From: JALOLV01 sp046295175
GTDB lineage: Bacteria; Bacteroidota; Bacteroidia; Cytophagales; Spirosomataceae
Length of the DNA: 64,000 bases
Assembly: GCA_046295175.1 (NCBI GenBank)
Contig: JBKBNY010000001.1
Span: 1,178,001 to 1,242,000, forward strand
Reading direction: 5' to 3'
Positions 42,368 through 50,898 of the stretch are shown in pieces (the first letter of the stretch is position 1; each line of letters starts with the position of its first letter). A program made the position numbers and the translations under genes. The notes under the pieces were generated by a model that was given only the letters and a program-made list of their open reading frames with translations, was not told where the DNA came from and did no database searches.

Positions 42368-45300
42368 TTATTCGATAACAACTCGATTTGTAAATTTACC
42401 TTTATTGGTTTCGAGTTTCAAGAGATAATTACCAGTTGCTAATTTATTCACTTTCAACGAATTATCTTCGCTTTGACTGTATTCAGAAATCAATTTACCC
42501 GATTGGTCATACAATTGAGCTTTTCTGAAAGTAACTCCTGCCGGTAATTCAAATTTAATGAATTCTGCCGCAGGATTCGGATATGTTTTTACTCGAATCT
42601 CATCGCCTTTTTCTTTACCCAAAACAATCTGAATCGTAATGGCATTAGACAACGGACTCATACACCCATCTACAACCGCACGGGCCGTGTACGTACCCGA
42701 AAGGTCTGGAAGGCGAGTCGTGGCGGTGGTTTCGCCACCGTTAATGTTTCCGTTGATGTACCATTGAAAAGTCGTTCCACCCGAAATATTTAGCGTAGTA
42801 CCATTTTGGGTGATAACTGGAGCTTTGGGCAATATACAAAATACTCTTTCGGCACTTGCTGAGTTGAAGGTTTGGTTTCCGACTTGTATAGCCCGAATCG
42901 TAACTTTTCCAGGCGTAGTGCCGAGTGTTACACGATTGCCCGAAATAGTGGCGTCGCCCGAAACAACAGTAAACTGAATCGGTAGGTTTGAATTCGTTGT
43001 GGCCGAAATATTGAAACTTTCGCCACCATTTTTATCGCTAATTGCGGCAAAAGTGATGGTTTGGTCGGTTTTGGTCGGTAAAGCACGAGCACCTTGGGCA
43101 TACCAAACAGCCCATTTGGCATCTTCGTAAATCACACTGGCACTACCCGAAGCCGTGAGTTTATCTTTGCCAATGCCAATCATCATCACAACTTCTTTAC
43201 GATTTCGAGTTGAATTAAACAACATTCTATCATCGGCTTTTGAATACCCCGGATAGCCAACATCAGTGTTTTCGTAGATACCCTGCACATCGCCAGATTC
43301 TACATTTAACGTTATCTGATAATAAGTATTGGGTTCGTCTTCGGTGTAGTAATCGAATGCTAAAATATCGGGCGAAGTCTTGGCAAAAGAAGGGTTTCCG
43401 ATGCTTTCGCCATCTTCGAGATTAAAGAGTTTTTCGATTGTTCCTTTGGCGAATGTCTTATTTTTAGTATCCCAAGCATTTAGGCTACCTACATCCCAAA
43501 AGTCAATCTCGCCCGAAACACTCTTGATTTTATTGTAAGCGTCATAAACTACGTATTCGCCCGAATAATCCCATTCAAACGAATCAGCATATTGTACATC
43601 GCCAGATTTTACACCCGAGTACGTCGGATTATACAAAGTGAACTTGACATACTTATTCGATTCAAAATCAACCACGTACATAAACTTATCGCCAGCTTCG
43701 GTCAATGCAGCCATGCGTTTACCATCTTTAGAGACCGCCACATTTCCCCAAATACCGTTAGTTGGCATATTGATTCGGGTTTCGGTAAATGGCGAGGTCA
43801 ACGATAATTTGTAAATGTTTTTATCGGCTGCAACATAGTAAGCAAACAAACCGTCGTCGGTAATACTTGGCTTGCTCAAACACCCTCTCGAAGTAATCGG
43901 CTTTAATTGTTCGGTGATTTTACCGTTGTATAATTTATTGTCGGTTGGGTCAAAAACTAAGATATAATCAGCTCCGGGGTTGGTCGGAATCGTTTTGGGA
44001 GTTGTATTTGGCGTAGTACTGGTTGAGGTTCCGCCCGTTGCAGCATTTGGGTCAAGTATCCCGACAGCATCAAAAGCGGCTTTTGCGGCTTGTGTAACAG
44101 CCGAGGCATCGCCACCATAAAGCTCACTTGCCGAACGCACAACCGCCAAACGAGCATCCACAAATTTTGAGGTACGAGTTAAGTACTTAGTCAATGCTCG
44201 ATAATAAACCTGCTCGGCACGAGCCAAGCCTACGTTGGTATTGCTCGCAAAAAGATAAAAGGCATAGTTCGGAATACCGCTATTTACGTGTACGCCACCA
44301 TTGTCTTCATCCTCGGTATCTCTCAAATACGCATACTGCGACATCGTTTTGGGCTGATAGCCGGGGTCTTTTGTGCCACCTTGATTAGGATTTTGTAGGT
44401 TTCTTAAAGTGCCAGACGGAAAAGCCGTAGTTCTAGTTACATCTTCTCCAATTCTCCACCATTGGGTGTCGTTCGGGTCTCCATAAACTTCTACCAATGC
44501 TCCAAAAACATCAGCAAAAGACTCATTCAACGCTCCTGATTGGTTACGGTATTCGAGACGAGCCGTGTTTTCGACAACTCCGTGGGTCATTTCGTGACCA
44601 GCTACATCTAAGCTACCCGCCAAAGCCCTAAAAGCATCGCGGCCATTACCATAACCCATAAATTCACCTGTCCAGAAGGCGTTATCCATACCTTTTCCGT
44701 CTTCGTCGGCAATATTGATTACCGAAATAATCGTACTGCCTTTGCCATCGAGTGAGTTTCGGTTGTGTTTGGTACGGTAGTATTCATACGCCAATCCGCC
44801 ATTGTGATGTGCCGAAACCGCCGTGGCGTTCCAGTTTGCACCATTTGACGAAGTAACGTGGCTAAATTGTAAATCTTCGTTTGCTCTCGAATTCTGTGCA
44901 TCAATCGTCCAGATAGCACCTATTGGGTCATTTGGTAACTTCGATGAGGTGCGGTTATACATCGGGCGGCTCGTATCAATCATATAATAAGTGCTGCCAA
45001 CCTGCTGAATATTGATGGTGCGTTCGACATTGTTCAAATCACGAGCTTTGGCAGTAAATGGGCCATCCAATGAGCAAGTGTGGTTGTATTTATCTAAAAT
45101 TTCGCCCGAAGTGGCATCTACAAAATACTCCCAACGCTCCAATAAATTCGGCTTGATGGTAGCATGATATACCAATCGCTCAGCATCGGCTTTATCGTTG
45201 AGGTGATAAATAATCAAATCGGCTTTATCGGCTTGTTTGGCCAAAAGTTTAGCAGCAACACCACCTTTTTGAACAATGGCAAATTTTGCGACATCGCTCA

Positions 45301-45868
45301 TGGCCAACTCGATGGCTCTTTCGGCCGAAATACTTGGTAATGTGCTATTTAACTGCGGTGTCGGGTAGCTTCTACCATTCAGTAAATCAATTTGCTCGCC
45401 TTTTGAATGGAGCAAAATCTCGGAGCCATAGACCTCAATATTATTGTATTTTTGCTGGATTTTGATGTGAGTCATTCCGAGTTCGTCGGTATTCATATCC
45501 ACCATTTCGAGTTCTTGAGCTGGGTTCTCGATTCGGAGTTTGGCCTTAACCTCATTCAAAAAATCCATACCCATCACCTGCATTGTCTTGCGACCCGATT
45601 TGCTCGGATTTGGCTTTGAAAGGTTCTCAATCTGAATCACTCCACCCGACTCTGGGTCTTGCGTGATTTTATAGCGATTCAGAAACTTTGTCGAAAGATT
45701 CGGAACAGCCCCAGTACGGCCCGATTTTGTATTTTTACTGCCGTCAATCTCAATAAAATGCTGAGTAAGCGGAGTTTGGGCAGGTTGTTTGAGTTTTTTC
45801 TTGAAGCCATCTTGCGAAAAACCAAGAAGTGTAGTCAAAGCAAAGAGTAAGGTAAAAAATTGTTTCAT
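42368..45868 (-). CDS. T9SS-exported M4-family (thermolysin-like) metalloprotease
   Basis: 1166 residues from the ATG at 45868. A signal peptide (MKQFFTLLFALTTLLGFSQ) is followed by an FTP/PepSY propeptide region (about 50-260). The thermolysin-like domain (about 270-610) has zinc motif HEMTH (His425, Glu426, His429), third ligand Glu449 in ALNESFADVFG, and VHVNSGIPNYAFY. A WD40-like propeller (about 620-930) and Ig-like stretches (about 940-1080) follow. The last ~80 residues (VKTYPNPAAEFIKFELPAG to NYLLKLETNKG) are a type A T9SS sorting domain. It is probably a secreted protease for protein degradation. Confidence 0.93.
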   Translation of the reverse strand: MKQFFTLLFALTTLLGFSQDGFKKKLKQPAQTPLTQHFIEIDGSKNTKSGRTGAVPNLSTKFLNRYKITQDPESGGVIQIENLSKPNPSKSGRKTMQVMGMDFLNEVKAKLRIENPAQELEMVDMNTDELGMTHIKIQQKYNNIEVYGSEILLHSKGEQIDLLNGRSYPTPQLNSTLPSISAERAIELAMSDVAKFAIVQKGGVAAKLLAKQADKADLIIYHLNDKADAERLVYHATIKPNLLERWEYFVDATSGEILDKYNHTCSLDGPFTAKARDLNNVERTINIQQVGSTYYMIDTSRPMYNRTSSKLPNDPIGAIWTIDAQNSRANEDLQFSHVTSSNGANWNATAVSAHHNGGLAYEYYRTKHNRNSLDGKGSTIISVINIADEDGKGMDNAFWTGEFMGYGNGRDAFRALAGSLDVAGHEMTHGVVENTARLEYRNQSGALNESFADVFGALVEVYGDPNDTQWWRIGEDVTRTTAFPSGTLRNLQNPNQGGTKDPGYQPKTMSQYAYLRDTEDEDNGGVHVNSGIPNYAFYLFASNTNVGLARAEQVYYRALTKYLTRTSKFVDARLAVVRSASELYGGDASAVTQAAKAAFDAVGILDPNAATGGTSTSTTPNTTPKTIPTNPGADYILVFDPTDNKLYNGKITEQLKPITSRGCLSKPSITDDGLFAYYVAADKNIYKLSLTSPFTETRINMPTNGIWGNVAVSKDGKRMAALTEAGDKFMYVVDFESNKYVKFTLYNPTYSGVKSGDVQYADSFEWDYSGEYVVYDAYNKIKSVSGEIDFWDVGSLNAWDTKNKTFAKGTIEKLFNLEDGESIGNPSFAKTSPDILAFDYYTEDEPNTYYQITLNVESGDVQGIYENTDVGYPGYSKADDRMLFNSTRNRKEVVMMIGIGKDKLTASGSASVIYEDAKWAVWYAQGARALPTKTDQTITFAAISDKNGGESFNISATTNSNLPIQFTVVSGDATISGNRVTLGTTPGKVTIRAIQVGNQTFNSASAERVFCILPKAPVITQNGTTLNISGGTTFQWYINGNINGGETTATTRLPDLSGTYTARAVVDGCMSPLSNAITIQIVLGKEKGDEIRVKTYPNPAAEFIKFELPAGVTFRKAQLYDQSGKLISEYSQSEDNSLKVNKLATGNYLLKLETNKGKFTNRVVIE

Positions 45869-45906
45869 TGTAATTTTGTTTTGATAGGATACTAACAGAT
45901 GATAAA

Positions 45907-47151
45907 TCAAGAAAGCCTGAGCATTTTTCGGATGGGATTTAGGTTAGTGAATTTAGCTAAAAAACCTTTATAGATTTCATAAAACGCCAAAATTAATATC
46001 ACTACAAAAATTAAAGCCACGACTTCGGGCTTGACGATGGGCAAGTATGGATGCTGCTGGATAGACTGAAAAACCCCATCGACATTCAAGAGATACGCAA
46101 CGCAGGTCAATCCAAAAAGCCAATAACGACCCGATAGGATTCCGAAGCCGAAAAACAAAATCATGGCTGGGTGCGAATAGCGTTCGTGCATTTGGGTACT
46201 CACAAAAAAGAAAATGATTGCGATAGCTCCCGATGTCAAAAATACCAATTCAAAAAGTCTTTTATCAAGAGCCAATCGGTCTTTGGCGGTCACAAAAGTT
46301 TTGACCATCAAAGGTACCATTGTTAAGACCGAGAGTCCGAAAAATAGTAACAATCCCCAAGTTTTGTATTGTAGCCTAAACACCTCAACCGAGTCGAAAA
46401 TCTGGTTGGGGTCTTGTTTGAGCAATAAATACCAAAGATTATACGCAGTAGCCGAAACGACCGGAAAGAAATCGACCGAATTTTTAAAAGTGGCCAAAAC
46501 CTCCGAAACTTTACCAGTAACGATAAACGGCAAAAAAATCAACAATTGAGCAACAACAAGTGCAGGGATGATTTTGAGCAATAAACTCGGTTTTTTATAC
46601 ACATAATACAGCAAAACAATGCCAATGACTGGTATAAAAATGATAGATTGCAATTTGAGATTTACGGCCAATAAAGCCGCAACCGCCGACCAAACTGGTT
46701 GATTTTTAAGAACCAACACAATCGCCAAAACTACAAACGCCGTGTGGATGGCATCTTGCTGGTTCCAGATAAGTGTATTATACAAATAACATGGATTGAG
46801 CAATACGAGGTATTCGACATAAAGCCCTCTCCTTGTAGGAGAGGGTTGGGTGAGGTCTTTAAAAGCATTCACCAAAATCAGCGGAGCGGCAAAATCGAAC
46901 AATAAAACTACGATTTTGAATAAATGAAAACCAGTTTTGATGGCCTCGGGCGAATCAAAAAATAATCCGAAAAAGTAAAGAATGTAAAGCCCAAGCGGCA
47001 GATAATTCGACCCCGAACCATATACATTGCTGATACCGTGGGCTTTCATGTAGGCAATCCATTCGGGGCGGTCGATGGTATCAAAATAAAATCCGACTTT
47101 GGGTAAAAATATTACTATTATCGCAAATAATATGATGTGATGTATTTTCAT
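45907..47151 (-). CDS. Multi-span membrane glycosyltransferase-like protein with in-frame repeat insert
   Basis: 414 residues from the ATG at 47151. The frame is open to 47187, but a TAATTTTG promoter match at 47185-47192 excludes the longer start. About 10-11 hydrophobic segments, a first loop with RPEWIAYMKAHGISNVYGSGSNYLPLGLY, and a late loop with QMHERYSHPA resemble GT-C mannosyltransferases of the PIG-M/DUF2029 kind. The segment LTQPSPTRRG between spans (46824-46856) is the translation of a palindromic repeat. A sugar transfer role at the membrane is inferred, not shown. Confidence 0.7.
   Translation of the reverse strand: MKIHHIILFAIIVIFLPKVGFYFDTIDRPEWIAYMKAHGISNVYGSGSNYLPLGLYILYFFGLFFDSPEAIKTGFHLFKIVVLLFDFAAPLILVNAFKDLTQPSPTRRGLYVEYLVLLNPCYLYNTLIWNQQDAIHTAFVVLAIVLVLKNQPVWSAVAALLAVNLKLQSIIFIPVIGIVLLYYVYKKPSLLLKIIPALVVAQLLIFLPFIVTGKVSEVLATFKNSVDFFPVVSATAYNLWYLLLKQDPNQIFDSVEVFRLQYKTWGLLLFFGLSVLTMVPLMVKTFVTAKDRLALDKRLFELVFLTSGAIAIIFFFVSTQMHERYSHPAMILFFGFGILSGRYWLFGLTCVAYLLNVDGVFQSIQQHPYLPIVKPEVVALIFVVILILAFYEIYKGFLAKFTNLNPIRKMLRLS
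46824..46856. repeat. Palindromic repeat inside the glycosyltransferase-like gene
   Basis: GCCCTCTCC and GGAGAGGG pair around TTGTA, followed by TTGGGTGAGGT. It is read in frame on the minus strand as LTQPSPTRRG. It is related to 49416-49450. Confidence 0.85.
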
Positions 47152-47184
47152 TAAGTTTGTAATTCTTTCAAGAGGTTTCAAACT

Positions 47185-47192
47185 CAAAATTA
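47185..47192 (-). promoter_or_regulatory. Candidate -7 promoter element for 45907-47151
   Basis: Minus-strand TAATTTTG fits TAnnTTTG and lies 34 bp before the ATG at 47151. Confidence 0.5.
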
Positions 47193-47211
47193 GTTATAAA
47201 AATCAATTTCC

Positions 47212-48039
47212 ATGAAAAAACTGCTTATCGTCCCTATTTTCTTGTTTTTAGGGTTCATCTCATGCCAAAACAAGGAAAACGCCCAAACTACCCAAACCTC
47301 CGAAGTGAAAGTTGATAGTGTTGTCTATAATTACGAAACTCCCAAAGTAATTACGCCAAACGGAGATACAACCTCTACTTCGATTTATGTAAAATACCCC
47401 AAACTAAGCGGCGGAAACGAACAAGCCATTGCCAAAATTAACGCTTTTATGGAAGATTTGGCCAAGAGAGGTCTGGCTGGTGCGGGTATGTACGAAGAAG
47501 ACTCGGTCAAGAAACCTGCTCCTGCAAGCCTCGAAGAAGCTGGAAAAGCTTTCTTAAATGCCTACGAAGATTTCAAAAAAGAAATGCCAGAATCGGGCAT
47601 GGGATGGTACTTTGAAGGCGGCGGAGATACGACTTATATTTCGCCAAAAATCATCGGTATTTTTTATACAGAATCGGTTTTTACAGGGGGTGCTCACGGA
47701 AATTATAATACTTCACTCTTGAATTTTGATGCCCAAACGGGTGAGTTACTCAAACTGACGGATATAATCTCAGATACAACAGCCCTCAAGAAAATAGCAG
47801 AGGTGAAGTTTTATGAAAACGAACAAAAAGAAGCCAAAGCAGGCGATTTTGAATTCGATAAATCAATGTATTTTTGGGATAGTCCGTTTTTCTTACCTCA
47901 AAACGTAGGAATCACCAAAGAAGGTTTACAGTTTTTGTATAATCCTTACGAAGCCGCCGCTTATGCTCGCGGACAAATCAGTTTTACGATTTCGTTGAAA
48001 GATTTAGATGCAATCGTACGAAAAGAGAGGATTTTTTAA
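47212..48039 (+). CDS. DUF3298/DUF4163-type lipoprotein
   Basis: 275 residues. A lipoprotein signal (LLIVPIFLFLGFISC, Cys at 19) and a Thr/Glu-rich linker are followed by two domains. The first resembles DUF4163 (about 45-170, TSIYVKYPKLSG...AIAKINAFMEDL). The second resembles DUF3298 (about 170-270, FYTESVFTGGAHGNYNTSLLNFDAQTGELLKLTDII). The same pair forms the extracellular part of RsiV, a lysozyme-sensing anti-sigma. Here there is no sigma-binding part. A role in envelope sensing or ligand binding is a guess. Confidence 0.8.
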   Translation: MKKLLIVPIFLFLGFISCQNKENAQTTQTSEVKVDSVVYNYETPKVITPNGDTTSTSIYVKYPKLSGGNEQAIAKINAFMEDLAKRGLAGAGMYEEDSVKKPAPASLEEAGKAFLNAYEDFKKEMPESGMGWYFEGGGDTTYISPKIIGIFYTESVFTGGAHGNYNTSLLNFDAQTGELLKLTDIISDTTALKKIAEVKFYENEQKEAKAGDFEFDKSMYFWDSPFFLPQNVGITKEGLQFLYNPYEAAAYARGQISFTISLKDLDAIVRKERIF

Positions 48040-48081
48040 TCGTTTTTTGTATATTCGTAAATAAAATACTAATTCTGACAA

Positions 48082-48648
48082 ATGGTTAAGGTCGAACAAA
48101 TAGCATCGGTAGAGCAATATTTAGCTTTTGAAAGAGAAAGCCTGACCAAACATGAGTTCTTGTTTAATTCGATTATTCAGATGGCTGGGGCATCCTACGA
48201 ACACAATATAATAGGCGGTAATCTATTTGCCTTAATATGGATTCATTTACGAAAATCTAATAAAAGTGTTTTTCAAAATGATATGCGTACGTACAACCCA
48301 TCAAACAATGGTTTTATGTACCCCGATATTGTTGTGAGCGATGGAAAACCCACATTTAGAGAGGATGGCAAAATGGATAACTTGACAAACCCCGTCTTGA
48401 TTATCGAAATCCTTTCGCCAAGTACGGCAGTCTATGATAAAACCGATAAATTTATTGCTTGTAAAACTATACCGACTTTGCAAGAATACGCTTTAATTTC
48501 ACCCGAAACAACAGAGGTCGAGATTTACCGTAGAGAAACCCAAGACCATTGGGTTTTGGTGAAAGAAAACAAAGCCGAGAATAACGTAATTTTTACATCG
48601 ATTGATTTTGAATTCAAATTAGGCGAAATCTACGAGAAAAACGACTGA
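48082..48648 (+). CDS. Uma2-family (DUF820) nuclease-fold protein
   Basis: 188 residues. PD-(D/E)XK motifs are FMYPDIVV (Asp), PVLIIEILSPSTAVYDKTDKF (Glu and following Lys/Asp) and TLQEYALISPE. It differs clearly from the member at 17794-18351, so the two are not recent duplicates. It lies 42 bp after the DUF3298-type gene on the same strand. Role unknown, as for the family. Confidence 0.85.
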   Translation: MVKVEQIASVEQYLAFERESLTKHEFLFNSIIQMAGASYEHNIIGGNLFALIWIHLRKSNKSVFQNDMRTYNPSNNGFMYPDIVVSDGKPTFREDGKMDNLTNPVLIIEILSPSTAVYDKTDKFIACKTIPTLQEYALISPETTEVEIYRRETQDHWVLVKENKAENNVIFTSIDFEFKLGEIYEKND

Positions 48649-48675
48649 CAATCACAGTATAGGATGATAAGATAG

Positions 48676-48710
48676 CAAAACCGCCCTAATTTTGTTTTGG
48701 GGCGGTTTTG
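48676..48710 (+). terminator. Terminator after the second Uma2 gene
   Basis: CAAAACCGCCC pairs perfectly with GGGCGGTTTTG across a 13-base T-rich loop. Confidence 0.8.
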
Positions 48711-48771
48711 TTGTTTGAATTAATACCGCTAATATTATGCGATAATTCAAAAATACGACTGTTTATACTCA

Positions 48772-50163
48772 ATGAAACCAACCGTTTGTGCTGTCTTCGA
48801 CATTGGCAAAACCAATAAAAAAGTCTTATTATTCGATAAAAACTACCAAGTAATTGAAGAAAAAATCACTCAGTTTGAAGAAGTCTTAGATGATGATGGA
48901 TTTCGAGCTGATGACTTATTAGGCCTTACTAATTGGCTCAAAACCAGTTTTGCCGAGTTAAAACAAAGAACAGATATTGACCTAAAAGCCGTCAATTTTG
49001 CTACCTACGGAGCAAGTTTGGTACACCTAAATGCCGAAGGCAAACCGCTTACACCACTCTATAATTATCTCAAAGATTTTCCGAGAAGTCTAAAAAATCA
49101 GTTTTACGAAAAATACGGTCCAGTAGAAGAGTTTTGTGCAGCGACGGCCTCGCCCGACTCGGGAATGTTAAATTCGGGTTTGCAGCTTTATTGGCTCAAA
49201 AACGAAAAACCACAAATCTTTCATCAGATTCGATATTCGTTGCATTTGCCCCAATATTGTAGTTTTTTGTTTACCAATAATCCTATTTCCGAAATTACGA
49301 GCATCGGTTGTCATACCGCTCTTTGGGATTTTCAGAAAAACGATTATCATGCTTGGGTCGAAGCCGAACACCTACATTCGATTCAGCAAAAACCATTGCC
49401 ATCATCATCTTCTTCTCCCCTCTCCCGCTGGAGAGGGGCAGGGGGTGAGGTCAATGAGGTGGCTCTCGGCATTGGTATTCACGATAGTTCGTCTTCTCTT
49501 GTGCCATACTTAAAAGCATTCGACGAAGAATTTGTATTGCTCTCAACGGGTACTTGGTGTATTAGTCTTAATCCGTTCAATGAAGAGCCGCTGACCGTGA
49601 GCGAATTGGAGAGAGATTGTTTGAGTTATATGAATTATCTCGGTAAGCCCGTAAAAGCATCAAGGCTTTTTGCCGGAAACGAGCATGAAAGGCAAATAAA
49701 ACACTTGGCTTCTTATTTCAATACCGATATTGATTACTACAAACAAGTGCAATTTAACCGTGATTTGATTTGGGATTTACGCCATCGTTTCAAGCAAGCA
49801 ACCCCAAATTCAGCCGATACAGGTTTGCTCCGTGATTGCCCGTTTGTAGAGCGAAATATCAATCTTTTCCGCAATTACGAAGAAGCATATCATCAATTCA
49901 TCCTCGATTTGGTGGCACAGCAGGTGGCATCGCTCAAAATGGCGATTGGCTATACCAATGTCCGAAAAATCTTTGTGGATGGTGGTTTCTCTCGCAACGA
50001 TATTTTTATGAATCTACTTGCCGAAGCCTTTTTCGATAAAGAAGTTTATGCGTCCGAAATTGCCCAAGCAACAGCCCTCGGTGCGGCTTTGGTGGTTTCA
50101 GAAGTATGGAATGATAAGCCGTTTGACCGAAGCGGGTTTGAGTTAAGAAGGTATTTTGCTTAA
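48772..50163 (+). CDS. FGGY-family carbohydrate kinase with in-frame repeat insert
   Basis: 463 residues. The FGGY_N domain starts with VCAVFDIGKTNKKVLLFD (phosphate-1 motif) and the FGGY_C domain has FVLLSTGTWCISLNP and KIFVDGGFSRNDIFMNLLAEAF. It most resembles L-fuculokinase/rhamnulokinase-type enzymes that phosphorylate deoxysugars or pentuloses, but the substrate is open. Residues near 206-225 (SSSPLSRWRGAGGEV) are the translation of a palindromic repeat lying between the two domains. A PMI-like cupin gene lies downstream on the other strand and an Nramp-like transporter beyond. Confidence 0.87.
   Translation: MKPTVCAVFDIGKTNKKVLLFDKNYQVIEEKITQFEEVLDDDGFRADDLLGLTNWLKTSFAELKQRTDIDLKAVNFATYGASLVHLNAEGKPLTPLYNYLKDFPRSLKNQFYEKYGPVEEFCAATASPDSGMLNSGLQLYWLKNEKPQIFHQIRYSLHLPQYCSFLFTNNPISEITSIGCHTALWDFQKNDYHAWVEAEHLHSIQQKPLPSSSSSPLSRWRGAGGEVNEVALGIGIHDSSSSLVPYLKAFDEEFVLLSTGTWCISLNPFNEEPLTVSELERDCLSYMNYLGKPVKASRLFAGNEHERQIKHLASYFNTDIDYYKQVQFNRDLIWDLRHRFKQATPNSADTGLLRDCPFVERNINLFRNYEEAYHQFILDLVAQQVASLKMAIGYTNVRKIFVDGGFSRNDIFMNLLAEAFFDKEVYASEIAQATALGAALVVSEVWNDKPFDRSGFELRRYFA
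49416..49450. repeat. Palindromic repeat inside the FGGY kinase gene
   Basis: CCCCTCTCC and GGAGAGGGG pair around CGCT, followed by CAGGGGGTGAGG. It is read in frame on the plus strand as SPLSRWRGAGGEV and has the opposite orientation to 46824-46856. Confidence 0.87.
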
Positions 50164-50167
50164 ATAA

Positions 50168-50220
50168 TTGTGGTACGATTGTGCCACACCTCGTTATTGA
50201 CAATAATAAAGTGTGGCATA
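50168..50220. repeat. GTGGCACA-type inverted repeat between kinase and cupin genes
   Basis: TGTGCCACAC at 50180-50189 pairs with GTGTGGCATA at 50211-50220, and a smaller hairpin TGTGG...CCACA sits at its left. It lies between convergent genes and may terminate both. Related in core sequence to 42301-42330. Confidence 0.6.
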
Positions 50221-50239
50221 ATCACATTTTAGCCCGATT

Positions 50240-50749
50240 TTATCTACCAAAATCATCTTGCACACGCACGATGTCGTTTTCATCGGATGGATTTTGTGGG
50301 TCGGTATGTTGCCAAATTTCGGCAATGATGCCCCATTCATCCACCCCAACCAAACGGTGGCGTTCGCCTTGTTTGAGGTTGATTATCGAATTAATTGGCA
50401 ATTCTAACTGAGTAGTTTCTTCGTCGGTATCGCTTACCACAACTCCGGCCGTACCGCCAATTACCTTCCAGATTTCGGCTCTACGAAAATGATATTGCCA
50501 CGAAAGGCGTTTGTTTGGAGCTACAATCAAGATTTTCGGACTCAATTTCTCGAATCCTGCAAAATCGGCGAGTGAAAGGTGCGGAAAAAACGTTTCGATA
50601 AATTTAGGTGCTTGGGCTTCATCAATCACAAAAAAACCTCCCCACGGGCGGCTCGAATCTTCGTTCACGATTCCAAATCCCTGACCTTCAATATTTTGTC
50701 TGACTGCCTCAAAAACAGTCGATTTTTCAGTTTCTGCGTTAAATTTCAT
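50240..50749 (-). CDS. Cupin of the phosphomannose-isomerase type
   Basis: 169 residues forming one cupin domain: RPWGGFFVIDEAQAP, ILIVAPNKRLSWQYHFRRAEIWKVIGGTAGV (metal-site His/Glu) and LKQGERHRLVGVDEWGIIAEIW. This matches the cupin of type II mannose-6-phosphate isomerases without the nucleotidyltransferase half. It is probably an isomerase or epimerase for a phosphosugar, consistent with the sugar kinase gene that converges on it. Confidence 0.85.
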   Translation of the reverse strand: MKFNAETEKSTVFEAVRQNIEGQGFGIVNEDSSRPWGGFFVIDEAQAPKFIETFFPHLSLADFAGFEKLSPKILIVAPNKRLSWQYHFRRAEIWKVIGGTAGVVVSDTDEETTQLELPINSIINLKQGERHRLVGVDEWGIIAEIWQHTDPQNPSDENDIVRVQDDFGR

Positions 50750-50898
50750 GAATACTTTTTTTGTTTCCTGATTGATAGCACCCTATGCTATCTATGACTA
50801 CTATGTGGTTACAAAATTAAAGAATCCGATGGATTTATCGGAAGAAAACATTACTTTTCAATGATAATGTAAAAATCAGACGATACTCTGCTAAAATA

